Source: Cytophagales bacterium Alg240-R148 (GTDB lineage: Bacteria > Bacteroidota > Bacteroidia > Cytophagales > Cyclobacteriaceae). From it: DNA of 64,000 nt. The position numbers were made by a program, and so were the translations under genes. Shown here one piece after another: positions 1 to 10,856 of this stretch. Every line of letters begins with the position of its first letter. Within the stretch, counting starts at the first letter, position 1. The stretch lies in the NCBI GenBank assembly GCA_900537185.1, contig LS999831.1, forward strand, positions 124,001 to 188,000, given 5' to 3'. The notes beneath the pieces are model-generated. The model was not told the origin of the DNA, did not search any database, and saw only the letters and a list, made by a program, of their open reading frames with translations.

Positions 1-366
1 TTACCTTACTTTAACTAAAAACTTCGTTATAAACCCAACTAGGAGCCCGGAACCGTTCATAAAAAAATCCAATAAAGACGCAGAACGGCCTGGAATAACA
101 CTTTGCAACAACTCTAGCCCAAACGTTAGCAATAATACCAAAAATAGATCGGTGTTAAAAAAGTTCGGTTTTTCTTTAGCCAAATGATTTTTATACTGAT
201 AAAAAGCACCCAGCATAAAAAAAAGTACAAAATGGACCAACTTATCCAACCCCAATAATGGTTTTGGGACAGTAGATTCAAAAAAAAAGCCAGGCAATAG
301 TGTTAAGGTAACAACCACCAATGCCCAGCCATAAAAAATAATTTTTGATACTTTAGGTTTATTCAC
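1..366 (-). CDS. VanZ-like family membrane protein
   Basis: Small integral membrane protein of 121 residues. Hydrophobic segments lie at about residues 9-29, 43-58 and 72-118. The family signature is visible as a DKLVHF motif near residue 41 and ELLQ...[12 protein letters not shown] near residues 85-107. Some VanZ proteins raise teicoplanin resistance, but most Bacteroidota members have no known role, so no drug-resistance function is claimed. The start is GTG, and the first 8 bases overlap the end of gcvH, so the two are probably co-transcribed and translationally coupled. The stop codon occupies the first three bases of the window, so the gene is complete. Confidence 0.85.
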   Translation of the reverse strand: MNKPKVSKIIFYGWALVVVTLTLLPGFFFESTVPKPLLGLDKLVHFVLFFMLGAFYQYKNHLAKEKPNFFNTDLFLVLLLTFGLELLQSVIPGRSASLLDFFMNGSGLLVGFITKFLVKVR

Positions 367-739
367 CTATAATGTCTTTGTAGTCAGCAGCTGACAACAA
401 ACCTTCTAATTGTGATGCATCAGAAAGGGTCATTTTGATCATCCACCCGTCCCCATAAGGGTCAGAATTAACCGTTTCAGGCTCACCTTCTAATTTCTCA
501 TTAATTTCATCAACTGTTCCGGATAATGGCATGAAAAGATCTGAAACTGTTTTTACAGCTTCTACTGTTCCGAAAACATCCCCTGAAGCCAATTCTTCGC
601 CTTCAGTTTCAATTTCCACATATACAATATCTCCTAGCTCTTTTTGAGCGAATTCAGTTATTCCAATGGTTACAGTTGTTCCTTCAACCTTGATCCATTC
701 ATGGTCTTTAGTGTACTTAAGAGTTTCTGGTATATTCAT
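359..739 (-). CDS. gcvH: Glycine cleavage system H protein
   Basis: Lipoyl carrier protein of the glycine cleavage complex, which shuttles the aminomethyl group between the P, T and L proteins in the cytoplasm. The 126 residues are normal for the family. The lipoylation site is Lys63, in the motif [12 protein letters not shown], and the N-terminal YTKDHEW motif is typical. The gene lies just downstream of sprA on the same strand, an arrangement known in other Bacteroidota. A TATTTTTG promoter box (757-764) sits just upstream, so gcvH may be transcribed separately from sprA. The other glycine cleavage genes are not in the window. Confidence 0.96.
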   Translation of the reverse strand: MNIPETLKYTKDHEWIKVEGTTVTIGITEFAQKELGDIVYVEIETEGEELASGDVFGTVEAVKTVSDLFMPLSGTVDEINEKLEGEPETVNSDPYGDGWMIKMTLSDASQLEGLLSAADYKDIIGE

Positions 740-756
740 ACTTCAAAAATTTTGAC

Positions 757-764
757 CAAAAATA
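757..764 (-). promoter_or_regulatory. Bacteroidota -7 promoter box for gcvH
   Basis: The minus strand reads TATTTTTG, a full match to the Bacteroidota -7 consensus TAnnTTTG, 18 bases before the gcvH start codon. A TTG lies upstream but at shorter than usual spacing. Confidence 0.45.
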
Positions 765-790
765 CATTTTATTTTTTAACAAGTAAAATT

Positions 791-3700
791 TTATTGGGCC
801 AAACTAAATCTAATTTGAACTCCAAAGGCTGTAGTAGATCGCTTAAATGAGCTCGAAATTTTCGGATCATTAATCGTACGTTCAAAATACACCTGTAAAT
901 TTAATTTTTGATTCAGAACGTAATTTATATTTGGTCTAAGTTTAAAATTTCGATTCCCGTTTGTAATGGTATTCACTTCTTCAATCTTTCGCTGTACCGT
1001 TCTGGTGTCTTGAATGCCCAGTGTAAGCCTGAATTGAATGTCATTTTCTAAGGTGATTGTTCTGCCGTTCGATTTAAATGGGAGTTTCATCTTTGCTTTG
1101 GTATACCCAAATTCCATAGAAAAATCCGAGCTGTTCAGCTCCGTAATTTGCGTATTGGAAACGTTCAGTGCAATGTCCCGTTGCGTTTTATATTCCACTT
1201 TTATGCTCATTCTACTTTTGGTGCGCACACTGACGCCTATCAAAGGTGAAAATTGTTCTGATACTACTACCTGACCAATGTTGTAAATAGGCATGGCCAA
1301 ACCATCCGAATTGGGTTGGGTACCAAATCGATCCACATTGTATTGCTCAATATTATTGTTCAATTCAAACCCCGCGTTGGAGGTGTAATCTAAGTTATTC
1401 GTGAAACTTGTTATAGAATACTCCGATTTGTAGCCATGGGTAATGTTGATCGACCGGAACTTGTCTTTAAGCCCTTTTGCTTTACCCAAACCTGCATAGT
1501 CCAAGCGCCAATTGGGAATTGGGAACTTAGGAAAAGGAGACAAGCTCACTTCCGAAGCATCTTTACCGGAATAGGCTGCAATAAAAGATGGAATCAATAC
1601 ATCCTGTGAGTTAAGGGAATACTCTGCCTGGGTTGTATTTTCAAATCTCGATTTAACAATCGCCCTATTTTTCTCAAATTGCTGAAATGTAGGCGAATTA
1701 TTTTGCCCATCGTCTTGGACGAAAGCCGTTTTGATACTCAAAAAGGACACACTATACCCTCCAGACCTACTTGGAGATAAGGAAAGGAATAAATCTTGTG
1801 CGTCGTCGTACCGGAAAAGCTCTTGGAACATTTCTGACTTCCTTTTATTGGCATCCAATTGCACTTTAAAATCTTTAAATGGTTCTATGGTAGCGCGCAA
1901 CGATAAATTTTTTGTACTGGTTTGGGTAAAGGGATTGGACAACAACGAGTTCTCTCTCAACCACCCGTTTTCTTCTGCCTTGGTGCGTATGCCAGGGTTC
2001 TGGCTACCAAATACAAAGTCCCATCCTGGCGCACTAAAAGTAGAGTCCATTCCAAACAAATAGGCCCTTTTGTTAAAACCAGGTAAAATAGTGCCATCGT
2101 TTACGGAGTAATTAAAGTTTACCGAACGAACACTCATTAACAACCTTAAAAATGCCTTCATCCCTTTGTTCTCCCCTCCAGTTTTAACCGTATCGGCTTG
2201 GGCCGAACGGCTCCTACTTCTGGAAGATCTACTTCTTCTTGGACTGTTGATACTCTTCAAATACTTGGACTTATTGTATAGAGAAACAAAATCAAATTTA
2301 CCTGTTAATGTTTGGGTTCTATTGTTTTGGATGATATTACCAAAATTCAAGGTGTCCACCACACCCACTTGCCCAGCCTGCCAATTGTATCCTGTTTCGT
2401 AGCGGTAATCTCCTTTAATCCAATTGGTCAATGGCAACTTATCTAAGGGTAATTTGTAATTCACCCCGACCGTTTGATCAAAGGTTTTCATTCTTCCCAA
2501 ATTCCTGAAATTACTCCAAATCTGGTCTCTTTTTTCGTCGCTGTCAATATCACCATCTGGTTCGTCGACTACTGCATGTACCCTTGAGAAATAGTCGACA
2601 GACAAGGATTTTGAAAGGTTCCATTTAAAGTTGTAGGTCCTATTGAAATAAAAATATTTTTCAAAGTTATCCTGTGTGTTGTCGGTGTTTCTGTACACCC
2701 TTTTTAGAAATTGCCGATCGACATCCCCCCTAAAACCTAGGTTGCTAGGAACAAAATTCAAATTAAAATCCTTCAACCATTTCAAATACGGACTTTTCAT
2801 TGATGCCCCTTTAAAAGGTTCCCAATAATTTGGCTGCGGACTAAAATTATAAGCCAAAGAAGCCCGGTAGTTTTCTTTTAGATATTGTGCGGTATTGAAA
2901 TTGGTTTGGTTGACATCACTGTACGCATAAGTAATAGAGAAATTTTCGATATCGTATATGCGACTTCTTTTTTCAGGATTAATTTTAACAAAACGCACGT
3001 TGCTAAAATTAAAACTTCTTCTTTCGGTGTTGTCCTGGACAATGTTGAGGTAGTCGTTTCTTTCTTGTACGGTCTCAAACGAAGCCAACGTAGCTTCCAT
3101 GGTAATATCTGGATTGGCCGGGTCAAACTGCGGATTCATCTTAGATTTTTCGTAGCTAACAAAAAATGGCAATTTCAGACCAGAATTACCTGGAATGAAT
3201 TTATCTAAATTGAGGCTGGCAGCAATATCATATTCTGTTGTTTCCTCTCTGGTTCTTTCACTTATCTTACTCTGCACACTACCAAATCCAAAAGAAGTAT
3301 ACCTCGTAGAGGCTGTTACGGTTCCTAAATCTGCCAATTTCGCATTGAGCGAGGCGTTGGCCGCCCACCCAGCATTCTTATCAAAATCTGTCACCCTCAA
3401 TTCATTGGCCCAAATACACACCGACTTGGAGGCGCCATCTTGGCTAACAGGATTTCTAATGCCAATCATGATTCTTCTTACATCACTCAGCTTTGGACTT
3501 CCCAATACTCTAATTTTATGTTTGCCTACAATTTTGGGTCCATTGAGTGGGTAGGGTTTGTCAAGCGCTGCACCCTCCCTATTTCTTGCTGCCTTTAGTG
3601 CACTCAATTCTTTGAGAGCCAAATCAATTTGGTTTTCATCTGGCCACACATCGTCGGCCAAAGTTGCCTCCGGATTGGTGATTTTTAACGGTATTTCTAT

Positions 3701-6700
3701 TTCATAAAAATGGTCTTTGCTATCGGTACCCAACCGCAATACTGCTGTGGTTTCATCGTCCGAAATATTTTCTCCGTGGGCCGAAATATACATTTTAATC
3801 TGACCGTAATTAATCAAATCTAGGGTCACATCTTTATAAGCTGCTCTGGCATCGCCGTCATTTAAATCATCCACACACAACTGCAAAGATTGCTCGTTTT
3901 GTTGTCTGTCTACCGCAGAGGTATTGTCTCTATCTCTGTTAATTCCAGGAGGCAAGACATACCCAGGTTGGGTTTCATTTTTCTCAGAATTTTCCTCGAT
4001 ATTGACAACAGAAATATTAAAATTAAAAGGGTCGTTTTCAACAGCATCTCCCCAGCTTGGCCCATCAATACTCTGGGTAAAACGCCGCCACTGGCTACCA
4101 ACAAAACGGAAATTGGCCATTCTCAAAACGATCGGTTGCTCAAATTCTGTTAAGTAGGTTCTAATGTATCGAATGGATTTAAAACCACTAATGTTTCCGA
4201 ATTTTTTTCCTTGATTGATCGGTACTCGAAACAAATACCAAGAAACATTCTGACCATTGCCATTGATGTCTGGAGCATCAATTTTATCCACGATATAATT
4301 TTGTCCTACCTGCATATTAGCAGGTTTAATTTTCATCGTATACTCATAGTACTCTTCTAAATCACTTAGCGTATTATCAGAGTTTAAATCTTCATTGTCT
4401 GGAATGGTCCTACCCGACCGAACCGTATTGCCATCGGATACAGGAGAGTTTTTTTCCAATCCGTTAAAATCTTTGTACCGCTCCAATATTTTGGCATCTC
4501 CTTGATCAAAACTAGCATCTAAAAAGTGCCTAAAATTATCTGCCGATGGATCTGCCTCTACCGTTGGCCACACCGTGCCCGGAAACTCCGCTTCGTATTT
4601 GGCCTTTTCTCTGTCTAAATTAAGCCCATCCAACCCTACATCTTGGTTGTCCCTTGCGCCAGAAGAATTATCAAAAGCATTGGTTAAATATTGTTGTTCG
4701 GTCACATTACCCCAAGGACTGTCGGTATTCACATTGTCCAAAGACCCGTCTACTGGAAGTCCATTTTCAAAAGCATGCCGCCCATCTTGCATCACATCCT
4801 CATTGATACTTCCTAAGTTGAATACCAATTCCCCACCCGTGTTGTTCTCTATCCATTCTTCTCCATCGTAGATCATTCCATCTCTATTGCCTGGGGTATT
4901 ATTGGAAAGATTGATGAAAGGATCCATCAACCAAAATTCTAAGTATTCAATATTTGCTTTATCAAAATCGACCTCCGTGCGCACAGAGCTTACCATACCA
5001 CCCCAGTTGCTTTTAGGGTCCGGTAGTTTGCCATCGACCCCCAAACTCGGGTTAAAATTATAGGGCCCTCTTTCTGCTGGGTAGTAGGCCAAATCCAATA
5101 TTGGCTCATTGGGGTTGACCACATCAGGGTCTCTATTTCTAAAGATTTCTTGCTGTTGGACCTCTCGTACAAAATGGTTTTTAAGGTCTTCATCGGATAT
5201 ATTCCCCGGCTTGTTTTTATCTGAATTTCTGTAAAAAAGGTTGTCAATTTGGTACCATGCCAACTTTCCCCTTTTATATCCTACGGCCAGGTCATTTTTC
5301 ACATTGCCATCCACTACAGAAAAGCGGTTGTCGGTGGTTTGTGGGGTAGAGGCCAAAAACCAATTAAAAGGATTGCCCATATTGTACGGCGTCGCAGAAG
5401 CTTCAAAATCATCAATATAAGAAGTACCGGTGCCCTGCACTTTATTGGAAGTGCCAGGAATGAGCTGTGCAAATTCTGCCGCAAAATTGACGGTCGACTT
5501 TTCCTTGGTTTGAATTACAGGTAAAAAATCTACCATTTTCGTTAAAAACCTAGATTCTTTGTTCACATTGACATCAAATCCATATTTAATATTCCGAGCA
5601 GGTTCACTACCCAAACTCACCCGAGAAACCAAAGGCCGTTCATTTAAATACAATAGGGTTCCCCCAAAGTTCACATCTTCATTGAGTCTGTAATCCAACC
5701 GGGTTCCCAACAAAGTTCTTGTTTGAAAATTAAATAAATCAGCTGTTTCATAATTGATTGTAATTTTCTTGCCAGAGTTCAAAACACCCTGATTGGTAAT
5801 CCGTACTTTACCAAAAGTATAATCTACTTGGTAGTCTGTTCCTTCTATTAAAGGAACACCACCTGCAAATACCTTCACACTCCCTTCGGCAATGTTGAAC
5901 CCACGAAGTGAAATTTCACTGGACGAGCCAGACTTCATCTCACCTGTAATAAAGTATTTGTTTTTACTTGCTACTAATTGCGCATCGGCTTTAGTAGATC
6001 GATAGAGCGTATCGTAAACATATTTGTTAACCAAATAATCTTCATTTGGATCTCCTTCAAACCCATCTTTCAGGGGTGTATTAAATGGTTCTAACAAAGG
6101 GAACATGATCAACCCAGAGGCCGGATCAATGGTTACACCCTCTACATAATCAAAATTACCATCTTTTTGCCTGTCTCTGTTTCTGTTCAGTCGGTCCAAG
6201 CCCATCAGCTCAATGAGTGGCGTATTCTGAAAACCACCCTCTTGAAGCGTTGGGTTGTCCAAACCAGAGTTGTCATCGCGGTAGATCACCCGCAGTTGAA
6301 AACCTTCTTCTTCTACACTTCCGGCATTCAAGTTATAGATGTTTTTCATCATCAGATCCCAAGAAGGAATCACCTTGCCCACATTGTCTCGGATATTGAT
6401 TTTACGAGGCCGCAACATTTTCATGTAAACCACCTTGTCTTTTTCTCTATTTTGAAAATCTTCTGTAAGTTCCCCTACTTTGCTGGTTTGACCATTGTAA
6501 GTATACTGGTAGGCCACGGCCAGCGCTTCATCATTCTGTAGTTTCCTGTTTAATGTAATGTACCCCAGTTTAGGGTGCACCGTATATTCATTTTCTGCTA
6601 ATTTTCTGGCACCGGTAATTTTCTCATAGTCTACTCCATTTTCCAATCCTATGGCCTGCAAAGTTCCATCTACTGATATCGCATCGTCATTTTTATTAAG

Positions 6701-7963
6701 CTGACCAAAAAGGTCGTTGCCATCGTTGTCATTGGAGGAGTTGGAAGGGGCAGTTGCGTTGATGTTGCCATTGTAAATTCTTCTGGGTTCTGCCAAATCC
6801 AACAACCCTACGACATTGAGCAAGGTAGCCGTGTTGTTCTGTCTGTTCAGCACATACACTTCCACACGGGTCACATTAACACCACTGGATACTTCTGGAA
6901 TTAAACCCAACCACTTCTCGTAATTGTCTCTAAAAAATTGTCCTAAAAAAAAGTGCCTATTTTCGTCGTAGTCAGAAGCAATCAAGTCAAATGGCCTGCC
7001 TTGGCCTCCACTCCCTCCTTCAATTACCATAGATTCAGCTTTACCCCTTTGCGTGGAAGCAACACCGGTAACATACAGCTTTCCAAATTGCAATTGCGCT
7101 TTCACTCCAAACAAGTTTTGCGCTCCGCTTATCAAGGAGTTCCTCAATGGCAAACTTACATTACCCAATTCCAGTTTTTTGATTATATCTTCTTCGTACC
7201 CCGTATACTCTACTTTCAGGTTGTTTTGAAAATCAAATGAGTTGTTGTTGTCAAAATTAGCGGTAACAGATAGTTTTTCACCAATCTTACCCGTAACATT
7301 CATACTAATTTGCTGGTCAAACTCAAAGCCTCCAGATTTTTGCTGTCGAATGGGTATGGTAGGGTTGTTGATGCGTTGCCATTTACCACCAAAATCCAAG
7401 GTCACAAATCCCCTTGGAATAATCTCGACATAACTTCCGCCAAACAACCTATCAAAAAAAGGGCTTACATGAAGCCGTGGAATTAAGCCTCTGTTGCTCA
7501 CAGCACTCTCGCCATCTAAAGCTGCCGATTTTTGTTTCCAATAACTTTTGAGTAGGTCTCCTGTCTGGTAATTGTTGTAATCTTGAAAAGACATTTTAGA
7601 GGGGGGTCTGAAATCAAGCCCTCCCATCTTCTCGTAAATCGTATAATTTATGGTAGTATCAAAGTCAACCCCAATCCCCAATTCGGTTGGATCTTTTAAA
7701 AGCAGTGGACTTTTACCTCTATAGTCGTTGTAGGGATTCCCGAATCTATAGCGCTGGTTGTAAGTAGGTCTTCTAGTAGGCTCGTAAGGCTTGTAACCGG
7801 TTGTATCTTGGCCATTGGTAATGGTAGTATCTTGTTCTTGAAAAAAATATGCATTTCGTTCTTTTTCAACACCAATTGCAAATACGTCAGGTTTAGGGCT
7901 TAAGAGACTAAAAAGAACTACATAGGTTAAAAAATAATATGTCTGTTTTGCTTTTGTCGTCAT
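791..7963 (-). CDS. sprA: Type IX secretion translocon / gliding protein SprA (Sov)
   Basis: Giant outer-membrane protein of 2390 residues, the pore-forming translocon of the type IX secretion system; F. johnsoniae SprA is a very large beta barrel required for secretion and gliding. An N-terminal signal peptide (about residues 1-29, ending DVFA) is followed by long alternating beta-strand-like stretches rich in Asn, Asp and aromatic residues, as expected of SprA. The C-terminus ends in a beta-strand-like sequence. A short Arg/Ser-dipeptide stretch is encoded at about 2204-2245. The gene starts one base after the ruvA stop codon, and maeB-ruvA-sprA-gcvH is a conserved order in the phylum. No frameshift is seen. 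The identification rests on length, composition, signal peptide and neighbours together. Confidence 0.95.
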   Translation of the reverse strand: MTTKAKQTYYFLTYVVLFSLLSPKPDVFAIGVEKERNAYFFQEQDTTITNGQDTTGYKPYEPTRRPTYNQRYRFGNPYNDYRGKSPLLLKDPTELGIGVDFDTTINYTIYEKMGGLDFRPPSKMSFQDYNNYQTGDLLKSYWKQKSAALDGESAVSNRGLIPRLHVSPFFDRLFGGSYVEIIPRGFVTLDFGGKWQRINNPTIPIRQQKSGGFEFDQQISMNVTGKIGEKLSVTANFDNNNSFDFQNNLKVEYTGYEEDIIKKLELGNVSLPLRNSLISGAQNLFGVKAQLQFGKLYVTGVASTQRGKAESMVIEGGSGGQGRPFDLIASDYDENRHFFLGQFFRDNYEKWLGLIPEVSSGVNVTRVEVYVLNRQNNTATLLNVVGLLDLAEPRRIYNGNINATAPSNSSNDNDGNDLFGQLNKNDDAISVDGTLQAIGLENGVDYEKITGARKLAENEYTVHPKLGYITLNRKLQNDEALAVAYQYTYNGQTSKVGELTEDFQNREKDKVVYMKMLRPRKINIRDNVGKVIPSWDLMMKNIYNLNAGSVEEEGFQLRVIYRDDNSGLDNPTLQEGGFQNTPLIELMGLDRLNRNRDRQKDGNFDYVEGVTIDPASGLIMFPLLEPFNTPLKDGFEGDPNEDYLVNKYVYDTLYRSTKADAQLVASKNKYFITGEMKSGSSSEISLRGFNIAEGSVKVFAGGVPLIEGTDYQVDYTFGKVRITNQGVLNSGKKITINYETADLFNFQTRTLLGTRLDYRLNEDVNFGGTLLYLNERPLVSRVSLGSEPARNIKYGFDVNVNKESRFLTKMVDFLPVIQTKEKSTVNFAAEFAQLIPGTSNKVQGTGTSYIDDFEASATPYNMGNPFNWFLASTPQTTDNRFSVVDGNVKNDLAVGYKRGKLAWYQIDNLFYRNSDKNKPGNISDEDLKNHFVREVQQQEIFRNRDPDVVNPNEPILDLAYYPAERGPYNFNPSLGVDGKLPDPKSNWGGMVSSVRTEVDFDKANIEYLEFWLMDPFINLSNNTPGNRDGMIYDGEEWIENNTGGELVFNLGSINEDVMQDGRHAFENGLPVDGSLDNVNTDSPWGNVTEQQYLTNAFDNSSGARDNQDVGLDGLNLDREKAKYEAEFPGTVWPTVEADPSADNFRHFLDASFDQGDAKILERYKDFNGLEKNSPVSDGNTVRSGRTIPDNEDLNSDNTLSDLEEYYEYTMKIKPANMQVGQNYIVDKIDAPDINGNGQNVSWYLFRVPINQGKKFGNISGFKSIRYIRTYLTEFEQPIVLRMANFRFVGSQWRRFTQSIDGPSWGDAVENDPFNFNISVVNIEENSEKNETQPGYVLPPGINRDRDNTSAVDRQQNEQSLQLCVDDLNDGDARAAYKDVTLDLINYGQIKMYISAHGENISDDETTAVLRLGTDSKDHFYEIEIPLKITNPEATLADDVWPDENQIDLALKELSALKAARNREGAALDKPYPLNGPKIVGKHKIRVLGSPKLSDVRRIMIGIRNPVSQDGASKSVCIWANELRVTDFDKNAGWAANASLNAKLADLGTVTASTRYTSFGFGSVQSKISERTREETTEYDIAASLNLDKFIPGNSGLKLPFFVSYEKSKMNPQFDPANPDITMEATLASFETVQERNDYLNIVQDNTERRSFNFSNVRFVKINPEKRSRIYDIENFSITYAYSDVNQTNFNTAQYLKENYRASLAYNFSPQPNYWEPFKGASMKSPYLKWLKDFNLNFVPSNLGFRGDVDRQFLKRVYRNTDNTQDNFEKYFYFNRTYNFKWNLSKSLSVDYFSRVHAVVDEPDGDIDSDEKRDQIWSNFRNLGRMKTFDQTVGVNYKLPLDKLPLTNWIKGDYRYETGYNWQAGQVGVVDTLNFGNIIQNNRTQTLTGKFDFVSLYNKSKYLKSINSPRRSRSSRSRSRSAQADTVKTGGENKGMKAFLRLLMSVRSVNFNYSVNDGTILPGFNKRAYLFGMDSTFSAPGWDFVFGSQNPGIRTKAEENGWLRENSLLSNPFTQTSTKNLSLRATIEPFKDFKVQLDANKRKSEMFQELFRYDDAQDLFLSLSPSRSGGYSVSFLSIKTAFVQDDGQNNSPTFQQFEKNRAIVKSRFENTTQAEYSLNSQDVLIPSFIAAYSGKDASEVSLSPFPKFPIPNWRLDYAGLGKAKGLKDKFRSINITHGYKSEYSITSFTNNLDYTSNAGFELNNNIEQYNVDRFGTQPNSDGLAMPIYNIGQVVVSEQFSPLIGVSVRTKSRMSIKVEYKTQRDIALNVSNTQITELNSSDFSMEFGYTKAKMKLPFKSNGRTITLENDIQFRLTLGIQDTRTVQRKIEEVNTITNGNRNFKLRPNINYVLNQKLNLQVYFERTINDPKISSSFKRSTTAFGVQIRFSLAQ

Positions 7964-7964
7964 A

Positions 7965-8561
7965 TCAGGCAGATTTCAAAGCCTGCTTAATTAATTCTTC
8001 CAAAGTAATACTATTCCCTGAATTTTTTAATATTTTATCAATACTTTTTTCAGCTGATGCTTTGGCAAATCCCAATGTCATTAGAGCAGATAACGCTTCG
8101 TTTTTCACCGTATTGCCCAATACTACATTTTTAATTCCGTCGCCCTGCACCTCGTATTGTTCTTTGGCCATTTTATCTTTGAGTTCCAACACAATTCTTT
8201 GTGCAGTTTTGGCTCCTATGCCCTTCACCATCTGAATTGATTTTGCATCGCCATTGACAATGGCCGATTGAATTTCTCCTGGACTCATAGAAGACACCAC
8301 CATCAACCCAGTACTCGGCCCTACACCCGAAATGGAAATCAAATGTAAAAAGACTTTTTTCTCCTCCAAAGAGCTAAACCCAAACAAGGTTTGGGCATCT
8401 TCTTTGACATGAAAATGGGTGTGCAAAATACAGTTTTCTTCTTCTTTAATCTGAGAATACGTAGACAAAGATATGTTAATGTGGTACCCTATTCCATTTG
8501 CTTCTAAAACAACAAAAGTTGGTTCTTTTTGAACCAACTTTCCTTTTACATATGCAATCAT
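7965..8561 (-). CDS. ruvA: Holliday junction branch migration protein RuvA
   Basis: DNA-binding subunit of the RuvAB branch-migration motor, which recognises four-way junctions and loads the RuvB helicase. The 198-residue protein shows the N-terminal OB-fold, then two helix-hairpin-helix motifs (ISGVGPSTG near residue 80 and VKGIGAKTAQRIV near residue 113), and a C-terminal domain (about 150-198) that contacts RuvB. It abuts maeB with no gap (8562 is the last base of maeB) and leads into sprA with one intervening base, so the three are likely one transcript. RuvB and RuvC are not in the window. Confidence 0.97.
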   Translation of the reverse strand: MIAYVKGKLVQKEPTFVVLEANGIGYHINISLSTYSQIKEEENCILHTHFHVKEDAQTLFGFSSLEEKKVFLHLISISGVGPSTGLMVVSSMSPGEIQSAIVNGDAKSIQMVKGIGAKTAQRIVLELKDKMAKEQYEVQGDGIKNVVLGNTVKNEALSALMTLGFAKASAEKSIDKILKNSGNSITLEELIKQALKSA

Positions 8562-10832
8562 TTAATTTCTATTTTCAGTTTGAGCATCCACAACTGCCAC
8601 AGCAGCCATGTTCACAATCTCCCGCACCGAACTACCAAGTTGAAGAATATGAACGGGTTTATTGATTCCTAAAAGTATGGGCCCAATGGCCTCCGCCCCT
8701 CCGATTTCCATTAACAATTTATAAGCGATGTTACCGGAAGCAAGATTAGGAAAAATAAGTGTATTGACATTCGAATCCACTAATTTACTAAAAGGGTACA
8801 TATCCTTTTGTATGTCTTGGTTCAATGCCACATTGGCTTGAATATCCCCATCGATAATTAAATCTGGATATTTCTTTTTGGCCATTGCAACCGCTTTCAT
8901 TGTCTTTTCGGGCACATCTCCTTTAGAAGAGCCAAAATTGGAATAAGAAAGTACCGCTACCTTAGGCTCCATGTCAAAAAACCGAACTCCTCTAGCTGCT
9001 AGGCCAATAATATCCACCAATTCCTCGGCAGTTGGATCCACATTTACTGTTGTGTCCGCAAAAAAGAAACGCCCTTTTCTTGTGTTGATGATGTACATCC
9101 CCGCAACCCGCTTCACTCCTTCTTGCACCCCAATACACTGAAGTGCCGACAAGATAGTTTTTGGGTAATCCTTCGTAAGCCCAGAAATCAACGCATCTGC
9201 TTGGCCAAAATCCACCATCATCGCTCCGAAGGTAGTCCTTCGAAGCATTTGTTTTTTAGCCTCATCCAATGAAAGCCCTTTGCGCTGCCGTTTTTCGTAG
9301 AAAGCCTCCGCAAATTGCTCCACTCTTTTCTTTTCTTCGTAGGGGTTGAGTATGGTCGAACCTGACAAATCCAAATTATTATTTTTCGCCAAGGTTTCTA
9401 TTTCCTCTTTGTTCCCTAACAATATTGGCAAACCAATTTTTTCATCCAAGATGGTCTGAGCAGCGGTTAAAATTTTAACGTTGTTTGCTTCCGCAAAAAC
9501 AACCCGCTTCGGATTCTTTTTGGCCCGCGTGATAACCCTGGTCATCAACTCCTGGTCAATCCCTATTCTTTTCTCTAATTCCAGGTTATAGGCTTCAAAA
9601 TCATCTATTTTGATTCTGGCCACACCAGAATCCATAGCTGCTTTTGCAACAGCCGGAGAAATTGCAGTGATTAGGCGCATATCCAAGGGCTTGGGGATTA
9701 AATAATCCCTACCAAATTGAATGGTACCGCCTCCATAGGCTTTGCTTACCATTTCAGGAACAGCTTCTTTTGTAAGTGCTGCCAAAGCCCGCACTGCTGC
9801 CATTTTCATCTCTTCATTAATGGAGGTAGCCCTCACGTCCAGTGCACCCCTAAAAATATAAGGAAAACCCAACACATTGTTCACTTGATTCGGATGGTCT
9901 GAACGCCCCGTGGCCATGATGATATCACTCCTTGTTTCCATTGCAAGCTGGTAGTCAATCTCGGGTTTAGGGTTGGCCAAGGCAAATACGATAGGGTTGT
10001 CATTCATATCCAACAACGCCTTAGCATCCAAACTATCCGCAACAGAAAGCCCTAAAAACATATCGGCACCCTTCAAGGCTTCTTCCAATGTGGAAACTTC
10101 TACCGCCCGTGCAAACAATTTTTTCGATTCGGTAAGATTCGGACGGTCTGTTTTGATCACCCCTTTGCTATCGCACATAATCAAATTGTCCTTTGAAGCA
10201 CCCAATGACACATAGAGCTTGGCACAAGCAATTGCAGCCGCCCCTGCTCCATTTACAACAATTTTTAGATCTTCAATTTTTTTGTCTACCAATTCTAAGG
10301 CATTCAACAAAGCTGCAGCAGAGATGATGGCCGTGCCGTGTTGGTCGTCGTGCATCACTGGGATGTTCATCTTGTCCTTCAGCTCTCTTTCTATCTTAAA
10401 ACTTTCAGGAGCCTTGATATCTTCTAAATTGATCCCACCAAAAGTAGGCTCCAAAGATTTAACAATTTTAATGAATTGATCTGGATCCTTTTCGTCTATT
10501 TCAATGTCAAACACATCGATACCAGCAAACTTCTTAAAAAGTACGCCCTTGCCTTCCATTACCGGTTTAGAAGCCGCAGGACCAATATCCCCAAGGCCTA
10601 AAACAGCTGTCCCATTGGATACAACGGCCACCAAATTACCTTTAGCAGTATATTTATAGGAATCATCTGGATTCGCTTCGATGGCTTTACACGGTTCCGC
10701 AACTCCAGGAGAATAGGCCAGAGCCAAATCGATTTGTGATGACAAAGTTTTGGTTGGTACCACCTCAATCTTTCCAGGTTTGTCTTGAGCATGATAATCC
10801 AGCGCGTCCTGTTTTCTAAACTTGATCGCCAT
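8562..10832 (-). CDS. maeB: NADP-dependent malic enzyme with phosphotransacetylase-like domain
   Basis: Oxidatively decarboxylates malate to pyruvate with production of NADPH. The 756-residue protein has the MaeB fusion layout: a malic enzyme half (about residues 1-425, with SPGVAEPC near residue 41, MHDDQHGTA near residue 160 and a Rossmann nucleotide site around VVNGAGAAA) and a phosphotransacetylase-like half (about 430-750). In E. coli MaeB the second half regulates and does not make acetyl phosphate; the same is inferred here. It starts with ATG at 10832 and is first of a maeB-ruvA-sprA run. Length and domains are complete. Confidence 0.96.
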   Translation of the reverse strand: MAIKFRKQDALDYHAQDKPGKIEVVPTKTLSSQIDLALAYSPGVAEPCKAIEANPDDSYKYTAKGNLVAVVSNGTAVLGLGDIGPAASKPVMEGKGVLFKKFAGIDVFDIEIDEKDPDQFIKIVKSLEPTFGGINLEDIKAPESFKIERELKDKMNIPVMHDDQHGTAIISAAALLNALELVDKKIEDLKIVVNGAGAAAIACAKLYVSLGASKDNLIMCDSKGVIKTDRPNLTESKKLFARAVEVSTLEEALKGADMFLGLSVADSLDAKALLDMNDNPIVFALANPKPEIDYQLAMETRSDIIMATGRSDHPNQVNNVLGFPYIFRGALDVRATSINEEMKMAAVRALAALTKEAVPEMVSKAYGGGTIQFGRDYLIPKPLDMRLITAISPAVAKAAMDSGVARIKIDDFEAYNLELEKRIGIDQELMTRVITRAKKNPKRVVFAEANNVKILTAAQTILDEKIGLPILLGNKEEIETLAKNNNLDLSGSTILNPYEEKKRVEQFAEAFYEKRQRKGLSLDEAKKQMLRRTTFGAMMVDFGQADALISGLTKDYPKTILSALQCIGVQEGVKRVAGMYIINTRKGRFFFADTTVNVDPTAEELVDIIGLAARGVRFFDMEPKVAVLSYSNFGSSKGDVPEKTMKAVAMAKKKYPDLIIDGDIQANVALNQDIQKDMYPFSKLVDSNVNTLIFPNLASGNIAYKLLMEIGGAEAIGPILLGINKPVHILQLGSSVREIVNMAAVAVVDAQTENRN

Positions 10833-10856
10833 GATGTAAAAAGTGGTTTTAGTTAA

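Noticed and set aside
1-366. VanZ-like gene as a glycopeptide resistance determinant
   Set aside because: Family membership alone does not show resistance, and no other van gene is present.
791-7963. Many plus-strand open frames inside sprA
   Set aside because: They are short, have no start context or homology-like motifs, and lie antisense to a large gene with clear coding bias.
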